From NCBI GenBank assembly GCA_964597315.1, contig CAZQXD010000032.1, positions 1-48,437 of the forward strand: a stretch of 48,437 nucleotides of DNA, read 5' to 3'. The DNA is from CAZQXD01 sp964597315. GTDB taxonomy: Bacteria > Pseudomonadota > Gammaproteobacteria > Competibacterales > Competibacteraceae. The notes beneath the pieces are model-generated. The model was given only the letters and a program-made list of their open reading frames with translations. It did no database searches and was not told the DNA's origin. Shown here in pieces: positions 1-7,500 of the stretch (its first letter is position 1; each line of letters begins with the position of its first letter). The position numbers and the translations under genes are program-made.

Positions 1-15
1 TCCCGCTTGTATCCC

Positions 16-29
16 CGCCCGATTGGGCG
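16..29. terminator. GC-rich hairpin downstream of ampG
   Basis: CGCCC (16-20) and GGGCG (25-29) pair around a four-base loop, about 70 bases beyond the ampG stop on the minus strand. No T-run follows on either strand, so intrinsic termination is unproven. The rest of 1-98 holds nothing I recognise. Confidence 0.2.
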
Positions 30-98
30 AGGGTTTACGCGGAGTTTTGCTAAGGGGTATTGTCAGAGGACTCTCATTAGGGGTTTTAAAACAACTTG

Positions 99-1367
99 TC
101 ACCGCTCCATCCAGCCCCGGAAGCGGGTCAGCAACCATAGCCCCGGTACGGCGAGCAGAGCGCAGCCCAGGAAAAACGCCTCCCAGCCCAAACCTTCCGC
201 CAGATAGCCGGTGGGGGCCGCCACCAGCACCCGGGGCACGCCCATGAGGGAAGACAACAAGGCGTACTGGGTGGCGGTGAATTTGCGGTTGGTGAGGCTG
301 GCCATAAAGGCCACATAGGCGGCCGTGCCCATGCCCCCGGAGAAGTTCTCGAAGGCAATCACCGCCGCCAGCCCCGGCAGGCTGGGGCCAAGCTGCGCTA
401 GCACCGCGAAACCGGCGGTGGACACCCCTTGCAGAATGCCGAACACCCACAGCCCCCGGTAAATACCCAGCCGCAGCAGCAATACCCCCCCCACCAGTCC
501 ACCGGCGATGACGGCCCAGAACCCGAATAACTTGACCACCGCGCCGATCTCGGTCTTGGAAAAACCTATATCCAGATAAAAGGGCGTGGTCATGTGGCTG
601 GCCATGGTGTCCCCGACCTTATAGAGCAGGATGAACAGCAGGATCAGCCAGGCATCCCGGCGGGAGAAGTATTCCAGAAACGGCTGCACCACCGCCTCGG
701 CCAGGGTCCGGGGCGTGCCCTCGGCCACCTCCGGCTCTCGGCAGAACAAGGTGGTGACGATCCCCACGGCCATGGTCGCGGCCATCACCAGATACACCGC
801 CGAAAACGGAATATGGTCGGCCAGGATCAGCCCGCCCCCCGACGCCACCAACATGCCCACCCGATAGCCGTTGACATATAAGGAGGCCCCCAGCCCTTGT
901 TCCTCGTCGGCCAGGGATTCCCGCCGGTAGGCGTCGATAACAATATCCTGGGAGGCGGAGAAAAACGTCACCAGCAGCGCCGCCAGGGCCACCAACCAGG
1001 GATTGATGGCCGGTTCGGTAAAGCCCAGGGCGGCGATGGCTAGGGTCAGCAACAGTTGGATGCCGAGCAGCCAGCCCCGCCGCCGACCCAGCCGCTGAGA
1101 GAGGGTGAAGCGGTCCAGAAGCGGCGCCCACAGAAACTTCAGGGTATAGGGCAGGCCCACCAGGGCGAACAGGCCGATGGTGCCCAGGTCCACCCCTTCT
1201 TCGGTCATCCAGGCTTGCAATACCGAGCCGGTGAGCAGCAACGGCAGCCCGGCGGAAAAGCCCATCAGCAAGGCTGTCAGCATCCGGCCGCTGAGTACGG
1301 CTCGGAGGATCTGCCGGGTGTCGTGGGTAGGCGGGGTGGCGGAGAGAGTGGCGGTTCGGTTGGTCAC
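99..1367 (-). CDS. ampG: AmpG-like muropeptide permease (MFS)
   Basis: Inner-membrane major facilitator protein of 422 residues with about twelve hydrophobic segments. AmpG members import anhydro-muropeptides (GlcNAc-anhydroMurNAc peptides) released by cell-wall turnover, feeding peptidoglycan recycling and, in some species, AmpC induction. The family-typical stretch after helix 4, SQDIVIDAYRRESL, is present, followed by the LGASLYVNGYR loop. It is shorter than E. coli AmpG (491 residues) and close to the short paralogues of pseudomonads. The likely start is GTG at 1367; the ribosome site in front is weak, so an internal start is possible. It is a lone gene with no recycling enzyme next to it. 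Confidence 0.82.
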   Translation of the reverse strand: MTNRTATLSATPPTHDTRQILRAVLSGRMLTALLMGFSAGLPLLLTGSVLQAWMTEEGVDLGTIGLFALVGLPYTLKFLWAPLLDRFTLSQRLGRRRGWLLGIQLLLTLAIAALGFTEPAINPWLVALAALLVTFFSASQDIVIDAYRRESLADEEQGLGASLYVNGYRVGMLVASGGGLILADHIPFSAVYLVMAATMAVGIVTTLFCREPEVAEGTPRTLAEAVVQPFLEYFSRRDAWLILLFILLYKVGDTMASHMTTPFYLDIGFSKTEIGAVVKLFGFWAVIAGGLVGGVLLLRLGIYRGLWVFGILQGVSTAGFAVLAQLGPSLPGLAAVIAFENFSGGMGTAAYVAFMASLTNRKFTATQYALLSSLMGVPRVLVAAPTGYLAEGLGWEAFFLGCALLAVPGLWLLTRFRGWMER

Positions 1368-1402
1368 GTTTTACCGGGTTCATTGGAAAAGCAAGCTGCA
1401 TT

Positions 1403-1549
1403 ATGCCGGTTCAAGTGACGCTGTCGACCTCGAGGCTACAATTCCACTGGGCTGGCTTAAGAATTCACCATACACGTCCACTGCTACAGCACGATGAGCG
1501 GGATTTTCGGTATATGGCCAACGTGATCACGGAATTACGCTTTGCCTGA
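1403..1549 (+). CDS. possible 48-residue small protein (doubtful)
   Basis: An ATG at 1403 opens a frame to TGA at 1547-1549 in the gap between ampG and exonuclease III. The product would begin MPVQVTLSTS and end VITELRFA, with a charged, plausible C-terminal half (HDERDFRYM). There is no good Shine-Dalgarno sequence and I know no family for it. It includes the adjoining SalI/XhoI hexamers discussed in the findings. It may equally be chance coding in a spacer. Confidence 0.2.
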   Translation: MPVQVTLSTSRLQFHWAGLRIHHTRPLLQHDERDFRYMANVITELRFA

Positions 1550-1559
1550 GCTTCCACGC

Positions 1560-2322
1560 TCATAGGGGATAATCGTAATCCATAATCAACGGCGCATGAT
1601 CCGAGAACCATTGCCCCGTATACACCGCCGCCCCCCGCACCCGCTCCCGCAAGCCCGGGGTGATGATNNNNNNNNNNCACGTTCTTGGCCCGGGCCTGGC
1701 CGCGATTGGACCACCAGGTGTATTGCTCGGCCTCCGGGCAGACTACCCGGAAGGCGTCCACCCAGCCCGCCTCTCCGAATAGCCGATCCATCCAGGCCCG
1801 CTCCTCGGGCAGAAAGCCGGAGTTGTTCCGGTTGCCCCGCCAGTTCTTGAGGTCCATGGGCTTATGGGCAATGTTCCAGTCACCGCAGATGATGTACTCC
1901 CGGCCCGTGGCCCGTAGCGCCATGAGCCGTTCCAGCAGCCGCTCCAGTAACTGGAATTTGAAGCCTTGGCGAAGTTCCCCGGAACTGCCCGAAGGCAGGT
2001 ACAGGGACACCACGCTGAGCGCCCCGAGGCGCGCCTCCAGCCAGCGGCCCTCTCGGTCCACCTCCGGCCAGCCCAGGCCGGGCAACACCGCATCCGGGCG
2101 GCGTCGGGCGTAGATGGCTACCCCACTGTAACCCCGGCGCTCGGCGTCGTGATAGTAACAGTGGTAGCCGGATGGAAAGTGCGGATCGGCAGCCAACTGG
2201 TGTTCCTGGGCCTTGGTTTCCTGAATGCAGACCACGTCGGCATTTTGATCCCTCAGCCAGTGGAAAAACCCCTTGCGGGCGGCGGAGCGGATGCCGTTGG
2301 CGTTGAGGGTGACGATACGCAT
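1560..2322 (-). CDS. xthA: exonuclease III (xth), interrupted by assembly gap
   Basis: AP endonuclease and 3'-5' exonuclease of the EEP superfamily, acting in base-excision repair. The first 215 residues are intact: N7 in TLNANGIRS, catalytic E35 in CIQETKAQ, and the CGDWNIAH motif. The run of 10 N at 1668-1677 falls after AKNV. Past it the correct reading resumes in another frame as IITPGLRERV and continues to the catalytic SDHAPLIMDYDYPL end, with TGA at 1560-1562. The break is therefore a wrongly sized gap, not a mutation; about seven codons (family pattern GWRIDYQ) are missing. The start is ATG at 2322. It is divergent from pyrE. A second, intact paralogue lies at 37213-37983. Confidence 0.88.
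1668..1677. other. assembly gap (10 N)
   Basis: Ten unknown bases inside exonuclease III. The coding frames on the two sides differ by one, so the real distance is a multiple of three; alignment to the family suggests about 21 bases. Confidence 0.98.
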
Positions 2323-2371
2323 GGGCGGGACTCCGGCAAAAAGCCGGTATTGTCCAGAAAACCCTCCCTGG

Positions 2372-2400
2372 CTGCCAAGTGGCTCCGCCGCGAGTATGAT
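2372..2400 (+). promoter_or_regulatory. candidate sigma-70 promoter of pyrE
   Basis: CTGCCA (2372-2377), a 17-base spacer and TATGAT (2395-2400) match the -35 and -10 consensus at four and five of six positions. Transcription would start near 2407, leaving a leader of about 26 bases before the pyrE ATG, with no room for the attenuator known in enterobacteria. Confidence 0.45.
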
Positions 2401-2432
2401 AGCTCCGTCGCTATCCAGACGCGGACGCCATC

Positions 2433-3074
2433 ATGCATGACTACCAACGGGAGTTCCTGGACTTCGCCATTGATCGGGGAGTGCTGCGCTTCGGCGAGTT
2501 CACTCTAAAATCTGGACGGGTCAGCCCCTATTTCTTCAATGCGGGGCTGTTCAACACCGGCCACGCCCTGGCCCGGCTGGGCCATTGCTATGCCCAGGCC
2601 ATCATCGAAGCGGGACTCGGCTTCGATACCTTGTTCGGCCCGGCCTATAAGGGCATCCCCCTGGCCGCCGCCACCGCCGTGGCCTTGGCCGAACACCATA
2701 AGCGGGATCTGCCCTGGTGCTTTAACCGCAAGGAGGCCAAGGACCACGGGGAAGGCGGGCGGATCGTGGGCGCCCCCCTGACCGGGCGGGTGCTGATCAT
2801 TGATGATGTCATCACCGCCGGCACCGCCATCCGGGAGGCCATGGCTTTGTTCGATCCTCGGGTGGCCGAACCGGCCGGCGTGGTGATTGCACTGGACCGC
2901 CAGGAGCGGGGCCGTGGGGAACTGTCAGCGGTCCAAGAGGTGGAGCGCAGTTACGGTATCCCGGTGATCAGCATCGTCCGCCTGGACGATCTCATGGCCT
3001 ACCTGGAGCGGCGCCCAGGGCTGCAAAAGCATCTGGATTCGATCCAGACCTACCGGGACCGCTACGGCGTGTAA
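2433..3074 (+). CDS. pyrE: orotate phosphoribosyltransferase
   Basis: Cytoplasmic enzyme of de novo pyrimidine synthesis: orotate plus PRPP gives orotidine 5'-phosphate and pyrophosphate. The 213 residues match the family length. Visible motifs are FGPAYKGIPLA (69-79), the catalytic loop FNRKEAKDHGEGG (98-110) with its lysines, and the PRPP-binding loop VLIIDDVITAGTA (120-132). The ATG at 2433 follows a candidate promoter closely. In many gammaproteobacteria pyrE lies beside rph or exonuclease genes; here it is divergent from xthA, as in pseudomonads. Confidence 0.97.
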   Translation: MHDYQREFLDFAIDRGVLRFGEFTLKSGRVSPYFFNAGLFNTGHALARLGHCYAQAIIEAGLGFDTLFGPAYKGIPLAAATAVALAEHHKRDLPWCFNRKEAKDHGEGGRIVGAPLTGRVLIIDDVITAGTAIREAMALFDPRVAEPAGVVIALDRQERGRGELSAVQEVERSYGIPVISIVRLDDLMAYLERRPGLQKHLDSIQTYRDRYGV

Positions 3075-3151
3075 TACCAGTAATACCAGTATGGCGGTCG
3101 GTCCTGGGCTATTGGTATCGCCCCAGGAACCGCTACGCTTTGGGAATCCGG

Positions 3152-3173
3152 GCCGCCCGCCGGAGCGGGCGGC
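3152..3173. terminator. strong GC hairpin between convergent pyrE and phasin
   Basis: Nine-base-pair perfect stem (3152-3160 with 3165-3173) around a CGGA loop, midway between two convergent genes. It lacks a T-run on both strands, so it may act as an RNA 3'-end stabiliser or a weak bidirectional terminator. The spacer before it carries a short direct repeat, AATACCAGT, at about 3073-3090. Confidence 0.4.
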
Positions 3174-3184
3174 TGGACTCAGGG

Positions 3185-3619
3185 TCAGGACGCCTTCTGA
3201 GCGACGGACTTGGTTTCCTTGACGGCTTTGCCGGCAACATCCTTGGCGTCATCCATCACGGCTTCCAGCTTGGTTCCCAGGGTCTTGGCGTTGTCCTCCG
3301 CCAGCTTACCGAACTCAACCTGGGTGCTGACCATCAGCTTCGAGAGCTGATCGGCGTCGTTCAAAAGCATCTGCTGAAGGGCCTTGCCGGCCTCCAGTTG
3401 GCCTTGGAAGAAGTCTTGCAGATCTTCGACCTTGGACAGGGCCGCAGCGGCTTTCATCCGATCCAGGCCCAAATCCGTATAGGATTGCAGGGCATCCAAC
3501 TGAAACGTCACCAGCTTGTCCAGGCGGGCTACGGCCCACTGGTTCAATTGTACAAAAGGCCCCATCAGGCTCTGGGTTTGTCCGAACAGATCTTCAAACA
3601 TGGCATTGGACTTGGCCAT
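3185..3619 (-). CDS. phaP: phasin (PHB granule-coating protein)
   Basis: Small helical protein of 144 residues that coats polyhydroxyalkanoate granules. It has the phasin-family opening (FEDLFGQTQSLMGPFVQLNQ), conserved helix pattern without cysteine, and an alanine/lysine-rich tail (VAGKAVKETKSVAQKAS) like other granule-binding phasins. The ATG at 3619 has AGGAG eight bases upstream. The acetoacetyl-CoA reductase is about 1.5 kb upstream on the same strand, so both belong to the PHB system although ilvA lies between. Two CTGC-N3-GCA sites upstream suggest control by PhaR. No PHB synthase is in the window. Confidence 0.85.
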   Translation of the reverse strand: MAKSNAMFEDLFGQTQSLMGPFVQLNQWAVARLDKLVTFQLDALQSYTDLGLDRMKAAAALSKVEDLQDFFQGQLEAGKALQQMLLNDADQLSKLMVSTQVEFGKLAEDNAKTLGTKLEAVMDDAKDVAGKAVKETKSVAQKAS

Positions 3620-3653
3620 AACGACTCCTCGCGATAGTGCGGTTAAAAGCTTG

Positions 3654-3700
3654 CTGCGTTGCAGTAGAAGCCACTCTAGGAAAGTCTATGCTGCAACGCA
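3654..3700. promoter_or_regulatory. candidate PhaR operator pair upstream of phasin
   Basis: CTGCGTTGCAG (3654-3664) fits CTGC-N3-GCAG, the site I recall for the PHB-sensing repressor PhaR of alphaproteobacteria. A second site, CTGCAACGCA (3691-3700), is nearly the same and is the exact reverse complement of TGCGTTGCAG at 3655-3664. Their centres are 37 bases apart, and they sit 35-81 bases ahead of the phasin start, where a repressor would cover the promoter. That this organism has PhaR is inferred, not seen. Confidence 0.45.
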
Positions 3701-3751
3701 ATAGGTAGTTACCCGATAGGGCTTACGAACAATCCCAATATCCCACCGCTA

Positions 3752-4978
3752 CTATCTAACGGGGTATCCACGGCCTCTGAAATCCTTGGCAATGGCCGCC
3801 ACATGATCATGGCCTCGGGTCTCCAGAGTCAACTCCACTTCCGCCTCCCGCAGCCCCACCTCGTCGGCATGGCGATTCTGGCTGATTTGCAGGATATTGG
3901 CCCGGTGCAACGCCGCCACCCGGGCCAGTTCGGCGATGGCCCCGGGCTTGTCGGGAGCCACTACTCGCAATACCGCCAGTCGACCGTCCTGTTCCAAGCC
4001 TCGTTGCAGCATTTTGATGAGATCATTGGTGTCGATATTGCCGCCGCTGACGATCACCGCCACCCGCTTGCCCGCCACCCCCTCTACCCGGCCATGGAGA
4101 AGAGCCGCCAATCCCACCGCCCCGGCCCCCTCCGCCAGCAGTTTCTCTCGCTCCAGCAGTACCATGATGGCTCGGGCGATCTGCTCCTCGTCCACGGTGA
4201 CCACCTCGTCCACCCAACGCTGAACCAGAGGGAAGGTATGTTCCCCGACCCGGGCCACCGAAATGCCATCGGCGATGGTATTGGCCGGTTCCAGGGTGCG
4301 AATCGCCCCCGCCGCCAGGCTGTCTCGCAGGGCTGGAATACGGGCCGCCTGCACGCCGATCACCCGGATTCCCGAGCGGCTCTCCTTGATGGCGGTGGCC
4401 ACGCCGGCGATCAGCCCACCGCCCCCGGCCGGTACCAGCACGGCATCGAAGTCACCCAATTGTTCCAGCAGTTCCAGACCGATGCTGCCCTGGCCAGCGA
4501 TCACCGCCGGGTCATCGAAGGCCGGAATGAAGGTCGCGCCCCGCTCGGCCTGTAACTCCCGGGCCTTGGCGTAGGCGGCATCGTAGCTGCCTCCATGGAG
4601 AACGATTTCAGCGCCCAGGGCCTGGGTGCCTCGGACCTTGGCTAGGGGAGCGGCCTCGGGCATGACGATACAGGCGTGGATATCCAGGCGGCGGGCGGCA
4701 TAGGCTACCCCTTGGGCGTGGTTGCCCGCCGAGGCGGCGATCACCCCGGCGGCCCGCTCCGCCTCGCTGAGCAGCAGCATGCGGCTCAGCGCCCCGCGCA
4801 CCTTGAAAGAACCGGTCAGTTGCAAGTTCTCCAACTTCAGGAACACCTGACAGCCGCACAGTTCGCTCAAGGCCACCGCCTGGGCGCAGGAGGTGAGGGC
4901 CAGAGAATCGCGGATTCGGCGACGGGCCTTGCGGATGTCCTCCAGACCGAACTCGCCAGGCTGGGAGTGTGGGAACAT
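3752..4978 (-). CDS. ilvA: threonine ammonia-lyase, biodegradative type with ACT domain
   Basis: PLP enzyme turning threonine (or serine) into 2-oxobutyrate (or pyruvate) and ammonia, the entry to isoleucine synthesis. It has the PLP lysine in GSFKVRGA (K59), SAGNHAQGVAYAA for substrate contact, the GGGGLIAG phosphate loop and one ACT domain in the last 75 residues or so. That layout is the roughly 400-residue tdcB/TIGR01127 type, not the longer two-ACT biosynthetic IlvA. The frame is open upstream to 5083, but the ATG at 4978 has GAGG at the right distance and fits the family start, giving 408 residues. Confidence 0.9.
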   Translation of the reverse strand: MFPHSQPGEFGLEDIRKARRRIRDSLALTSCAQAVALSELCGCQVFLKLENLQLTGSFKVRGALSRMLLLSEAERAAGVIAASAGNHAQGVAYAARRLDIHACIVMPEAAPLAKVRGTQALGAEIVLHGGSYDAAYAKARELQAERGATFIPAFDDPAVIAGQGSIGLELLEQLGDFDAVLVPAGGGGLIAGVATAIKESRSGIRVIGVQAARIPALRDSLAAGAIRTLEPANTIADGISVARVGEHTFPLVQRWVDEVVTVDEEQIARAIMVLLEREKLLAEGAGAVGLAALLHGRVEGVAGKRVAVIVSGGNIDTNDLIKMLQRGLEQDGRLAVLRVVAPDKPGAIAELARVAALHRANILQISQNRHADEVGLREAEVELTLETRGHDHVAAIAKDFRGRGYPVR

Positions 4979-5119
4979 GACCGACCTCGCCCGCTGGCGG
5001 CCGATGGCCCCACGCCACCGGCTCCACCAGAGTATAGGGGCTGGAGAGGGGCGTCGCCTTCGTTCGTGGCCTACCCGCCCCATGGGACAGCGCCTCCGGC
5101 CAATTCAAAAAGCCTGGGC

Positions 5120-5147
5120 AAAAAAAAGCCCCGCCGGGGCGGGGCTT
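5120..5147 (-). terminator. rho-independent terminator of the acetoacetyl-CoA reductase gene
   Basis: Ten-base-pair stem, AAGCCCCGCC against GGCGGGGCTT (5126-5135 with 5138-5147), followed on the minus strand by eight U (A-run 5120-5127). It lies 18 bases after the reductase stop and separates it from ilvA, so the two are not simply one operon. Confidence 0.9.
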
Positions 5148-5165
5148 GGTCTGGCCGGGACCCGC

Positions 5166-5909
5166 TTAGTGCATATGCAGGCCGCCGTTGATGTTGATGT
5201 TGGCGCCGGTGACGTAACCGGCGTCATCGGAGGCCAGATAGGCCACCAGCTTGCCGATTTCCTCGGGCTGGCCCAGCCGAGCCACGGGAATGGTGGCGAT
5301 AATCTTGTTGCGGACATCTTCCTGGATGGCCATGACCATGTCAGTGCCGATATAGCCCGGGGACACGGTGTTGACGGTGATGCCCTTGCGGGCGCCTTCC
5401 TGGGCCAGGGCCATGGTGAAGCCATGCATGCCGGCCTTGGCGGCGGAGTAGTTGGCCTGGCCGGCCTGGCCCTTGACGCCGTTGACCGAAGAAACGTTGA
5501 CGATGCGCCCGTAGCCACGCTCGCGCATGGCGCTGAACACCGGCTGGGTCATGTTGAACACGCTATCCAGGTTGGTGCTCATGACGGCATCCCAACGGTC
5601 CTTGGTCATTTTATGGAAGAAGCCGTCCTTGGTGATACCGGCGTTGTTGACCAGGATGTCCACGGGGCCGACCTCCTCCTGCACCTTGGCCACCACCGCA
5701 GCGCAGTTGTCGGCGTCGGTGACGTCGCACTGGTAGGCATGGGCGGTGTAGCCTTTGTCCTTCATGCCGTCCAGCCACTTCTGGACGCGACCGTCCCGGT
5801 CTGCGGTATACGTGGTAACGACCACATGGCCGGCCGCTCCAAGGACATCGCTGATTGCCGCGCCGATGCCACCCATGCCGCCGGTTACAAGTGCGATTCT
5901 CTGAGTCAT
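5166..5909 (-). CDS. phbB: acetoacetyl-CoA reductase (PhbB)
   Basis: Short-chain dehydrogenase of 247 residues that reduces acetoacetyl-CoA to (R)-3-hydroxybutyryl-CoA with NADPH, the middle step of PHB synthesis. The TGGMGGIG nucleotide loop (9-16), VNNAG (87-91), catalytic serine at 140-141 and the YSAAK dyad (Y154, K158) are present. PGYIGTDMVMAI and the N-terminal pattern match PhaB rather than FabG. The ATG at 5909 has GGGAG in front; the frame continues upstream without a better start. No phaA or phaC is in reach, so the pathway is spread over the chromosome. Confidence 0.93.
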   Translation of the reverse strand: MTQRIALVTGGMGGIGAAISDVLGAAGHVVVTTYTADRDGRVQKWLDGMKDKGYTAHAYQCDVTDADNCAAVVAKVQEEVGPVDILVNNAGITKDGFFHKMTKDRWDAVMSTNLDSVFNMTQPVFSAMRERGYGRIVNVSSVNGVKGQAGQANYSAAKAGMHGFTMALAQEGARKGITVNTVSPGYIGTDMVMAIQEDVRNKIIATIPVARLGQPEEIGKLVAYLASDDAGYVTGANININGGLHMH

Positions 5910-5988
5910 GGTGTCTCCCTCGGTCTGAATTTTTGGATGGTTTGAAAGACGGCATAGCGCCGCCCTATCTGGACACAATGCGTCATCA

Positions 5989-6002
5989 GCCCGCTACCGG
6001 GC
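5989..6002. other. small hairpin in the phbB/glycosyltransferase divergent spacer
   Basis: GCCCG-CTAC-CGGGC. The 265-base divergent spacer (5910-6174) also has an A/T-rich tract at 6009-6035, but no clear promoter pair and no PhaR-like site could be picked. Confidence 0.3.
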
Positions 6003-6174
6003 GTCTGGCCGCACAGAAAAATATGCTTTTTTTTCACGATGCACAAATCTTTCCGGGCGCATCACGGTTCGCTCGTTCATCAAGCATAGGCAAGATTGGC
6101 TCGAATGCCAGGCTGCCCCTTGGCCAAGAATACCGGTTAGGACTATCCTGCCGCCCGGACCCGAGAGGACTGTC

Positions 6175-7260
6175 ATGCCCCAACATCTGTTTGTCGCCCT
6201 GTCCGGCCACGGCTACGGCCACCTTGCCCAGGTGGCGCCAGTGCTGAACGAGCTACGCCGCCGCCTACCGGACCTGGCCCTGACCCTGCAATGCAGCCTG
6301 CCGGCCAGGATTCTGCACCAGCGCATCGAAGGCGGCTTTGAACTGCTGACCGAGGCCACCGACTTCGGCATGGTCATGAGCGACGCGGTGACGGTGCGCC
6401 CGGCGGATTCCCTGGCCGCCTACCGGGAGTTTCACGCCGACTGGGAGTTCCGCTTGGTTCGGCAGGCGGCCTTACTGGAACGGCTGCGCCCCGATGTGCT
6501 GTTCGCCGATATTCCCTATCTGCCTCTGGCCGCCGCTCACAGGGTCGGACTTCCCGCCGTGGCCCTGTGCTCGCTCAATTGGGCCGATCTGCTGACGACC
6601 TACTGCCCGGACGCCCCAGACCTGGCCGAGCTGCGCCGAGTGCTGCTGGAAGCTTACGCCAGCGCCCAGGTGTTTCTGCGCCCAGCGCCGTCCATGCCCA
6701 TGCCGGATCTAAGTAATACCCAGGCCATTGGCCCGGTGGCGACCCTGGGCCGGGATCGGCGCGCCGAAGTAGCCAACCGGCTGGGTCTGGGGGTGGGCGA
6801 ACGACTGGGTTTGATCGCCTTGGGAGGGGTGGATATGAACCTGCCCATGGCGCACTGGCCCCGACTACCGGGCTGGCGTTGGCTGGCGCCGGCGGCCTGG
6901 CGGGTGGCGCGGTCGGACGTCCATAACCATGAGACCCTGGCCGACCTGCCCTTTGTGGATGTGTTGTGTTCCTGCGACCTATTGCTGACCAAACCCGGCT
7001 ACGGGAGCTTTGCCGAGGCGGCCTGCAACGGGGTGCCGGTGTTATACCTGGAGCGGGACGACTGGCCGGAAACCCCTTGGCTGGCGGCCTGGCTTGAGAC
7101 CCATGGCCGGGCCATGGCTATCGACCGAAGGCGGCTGGAAGCTGGCGATTTGAGGGGTCCGTTGGCTGAACTCATGGCCCGCCCCGTCCGGCCAAGGCCC
7201 CGCCCGGACGGGGTGATGGAGGCGGTCACTTGCCTACAAGCGTATTTCCGCCACCCCTGA
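6175..7260 (+). CDS. MurG-like GT-B glycosyltransferase family protein
   Basis: Protein of 361 residues with the two-Rossmann GT-B plan. The N-terminal SGHGYGHLAQ (10-19) resembles the substrate loop GGTGGH of MurG-type enzymes; the C-terminal half has LALGG and the donor-site KPGYGSFAEAACNGVPVLYL pattern, where the glutamate and GVP turn usually bind the sugar nucleotide. There is no signal peptide or membrane segment. Acceptor and donor are unknown; I recognise only the fold family. It is transcribed divergently from phbB and stands alone. The start ATG at 6175 follows CGAGAGGACTGTC, an acceptable ribosome site. Confidence 0.7.
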   Translation: MPQHLFVALSGHGYGHLAQVAPVLNELRRRLPDLALTLQCSLPARILHQRIEGGFELLTEATDFGMVMSDAVTVRPADSLAAYREFHADWEFRLVRQAALLERLRPDVLFADIPYLPLAAAHRVGLPAVALCSLNWADLLTTYCPDAPDLAELRRVLLEAYASAQVFLRPAPSMPMPDLSNTQAIGPVATLGRDRRAEVANRLGLGVGERLGLIALGGVDMNLPMAHWPRLPGWRWLAPAAWRVARSDVHNHETLADLPFVDVLCSCDLLLTKPGYGSFAEAACNGVPVLYLERDDWPETPWLAAWLETHGRAMAIDRRRLEAGDLRGPLAELMARPVRPRPRPDGVMEAVTCLQAYFRHP

Positions 7261-7287
7261 ATAGTCCCCAATCCGGTACGAATTGTT

Positions 7288-7323
7288 ACATCCCGCGTCA
7301 GGATGTTTGACACCTGTTGTCAA
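7288..7323. promoter_or_regulatory. two dyads, candidate enhancer sites for a sigma-54 activator
   Basis: ACATCC-N7-GGATGT (7288-7306) is followed at once by TTGACA-N5-TGTCAA (7307-7323); both are perfect. The second is centred about 142 bases before the predicted sigma-54 start, the usual enhancer distance. Between them and the promoter lies an A/T-rich stretch (about 7365-7418) that could bend. The activator is unknown; the sites are not NtrC or NifA consensus. Confidence 0.5.
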
Positions 7324-7429
7324 GGACCAGCCTGGCATGCCGTGGCCGCGCTGGAAGCCCATCTCAACAATAACAATAAAACACTGAATTTAAATACTTT
7401 TTATTAACTCAATAACTGCCATCCAAATC

Positions 7430-7447
7430 TTGGCACGGGGTATGCTT
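7430..7447 (+). promoter_or_regulatory. sigma-54 promoter
   Basis: TTGGCACGGGGTATGCTT has GG at 7432-7433 and GC at 7444-7445 with exactly ten bases between, and TGGCACG matches the -24 consensus fully. The -12 part (ATGCT against TTGCA) is one of the weaker accepted forms. The start of transcription would be near 7457. Confidence 0.75.
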
Positions 7448-7453
7448 TGTAAT

Positions 7454-7470
7454 GAATGAATGATTCATTC
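7454..7470. promoter_or_regulatory. perfect 8-1-8 palindrome at the transcription start
   Basis: GAATGAAT-G-ATTCATTC lies directly behind the sigma-54 promoter and covers the predicted start point. It could be a repressor operator or a hairpin at the 5' end of the mRNA. Confidence 0.6.
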
Positions 7471-7500
7471 CGTTTCAGCGGTATCTGAAGGAGGTGCAGA

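Noticed and set aside
1418..1470. Cloning-vector insert
   Set aside because: Only the restriction sites fit; the bases between do not match polylinker sequence known to me, and an intact frame runs through.
1465..1559. C-terminal extension of exonuclease III in the frame after the N run
   Set aside because: The product after the gap matches nothing, while the neighbouring frame restores the exact family C-terminus and an earlier stop.
4893..5945. 350-codon plus-strand frame
   Set aside because: It lies opposite ilvA and phbB, has biased shadow composition (histidine, glycine, valine) and no ribosome site or domain.
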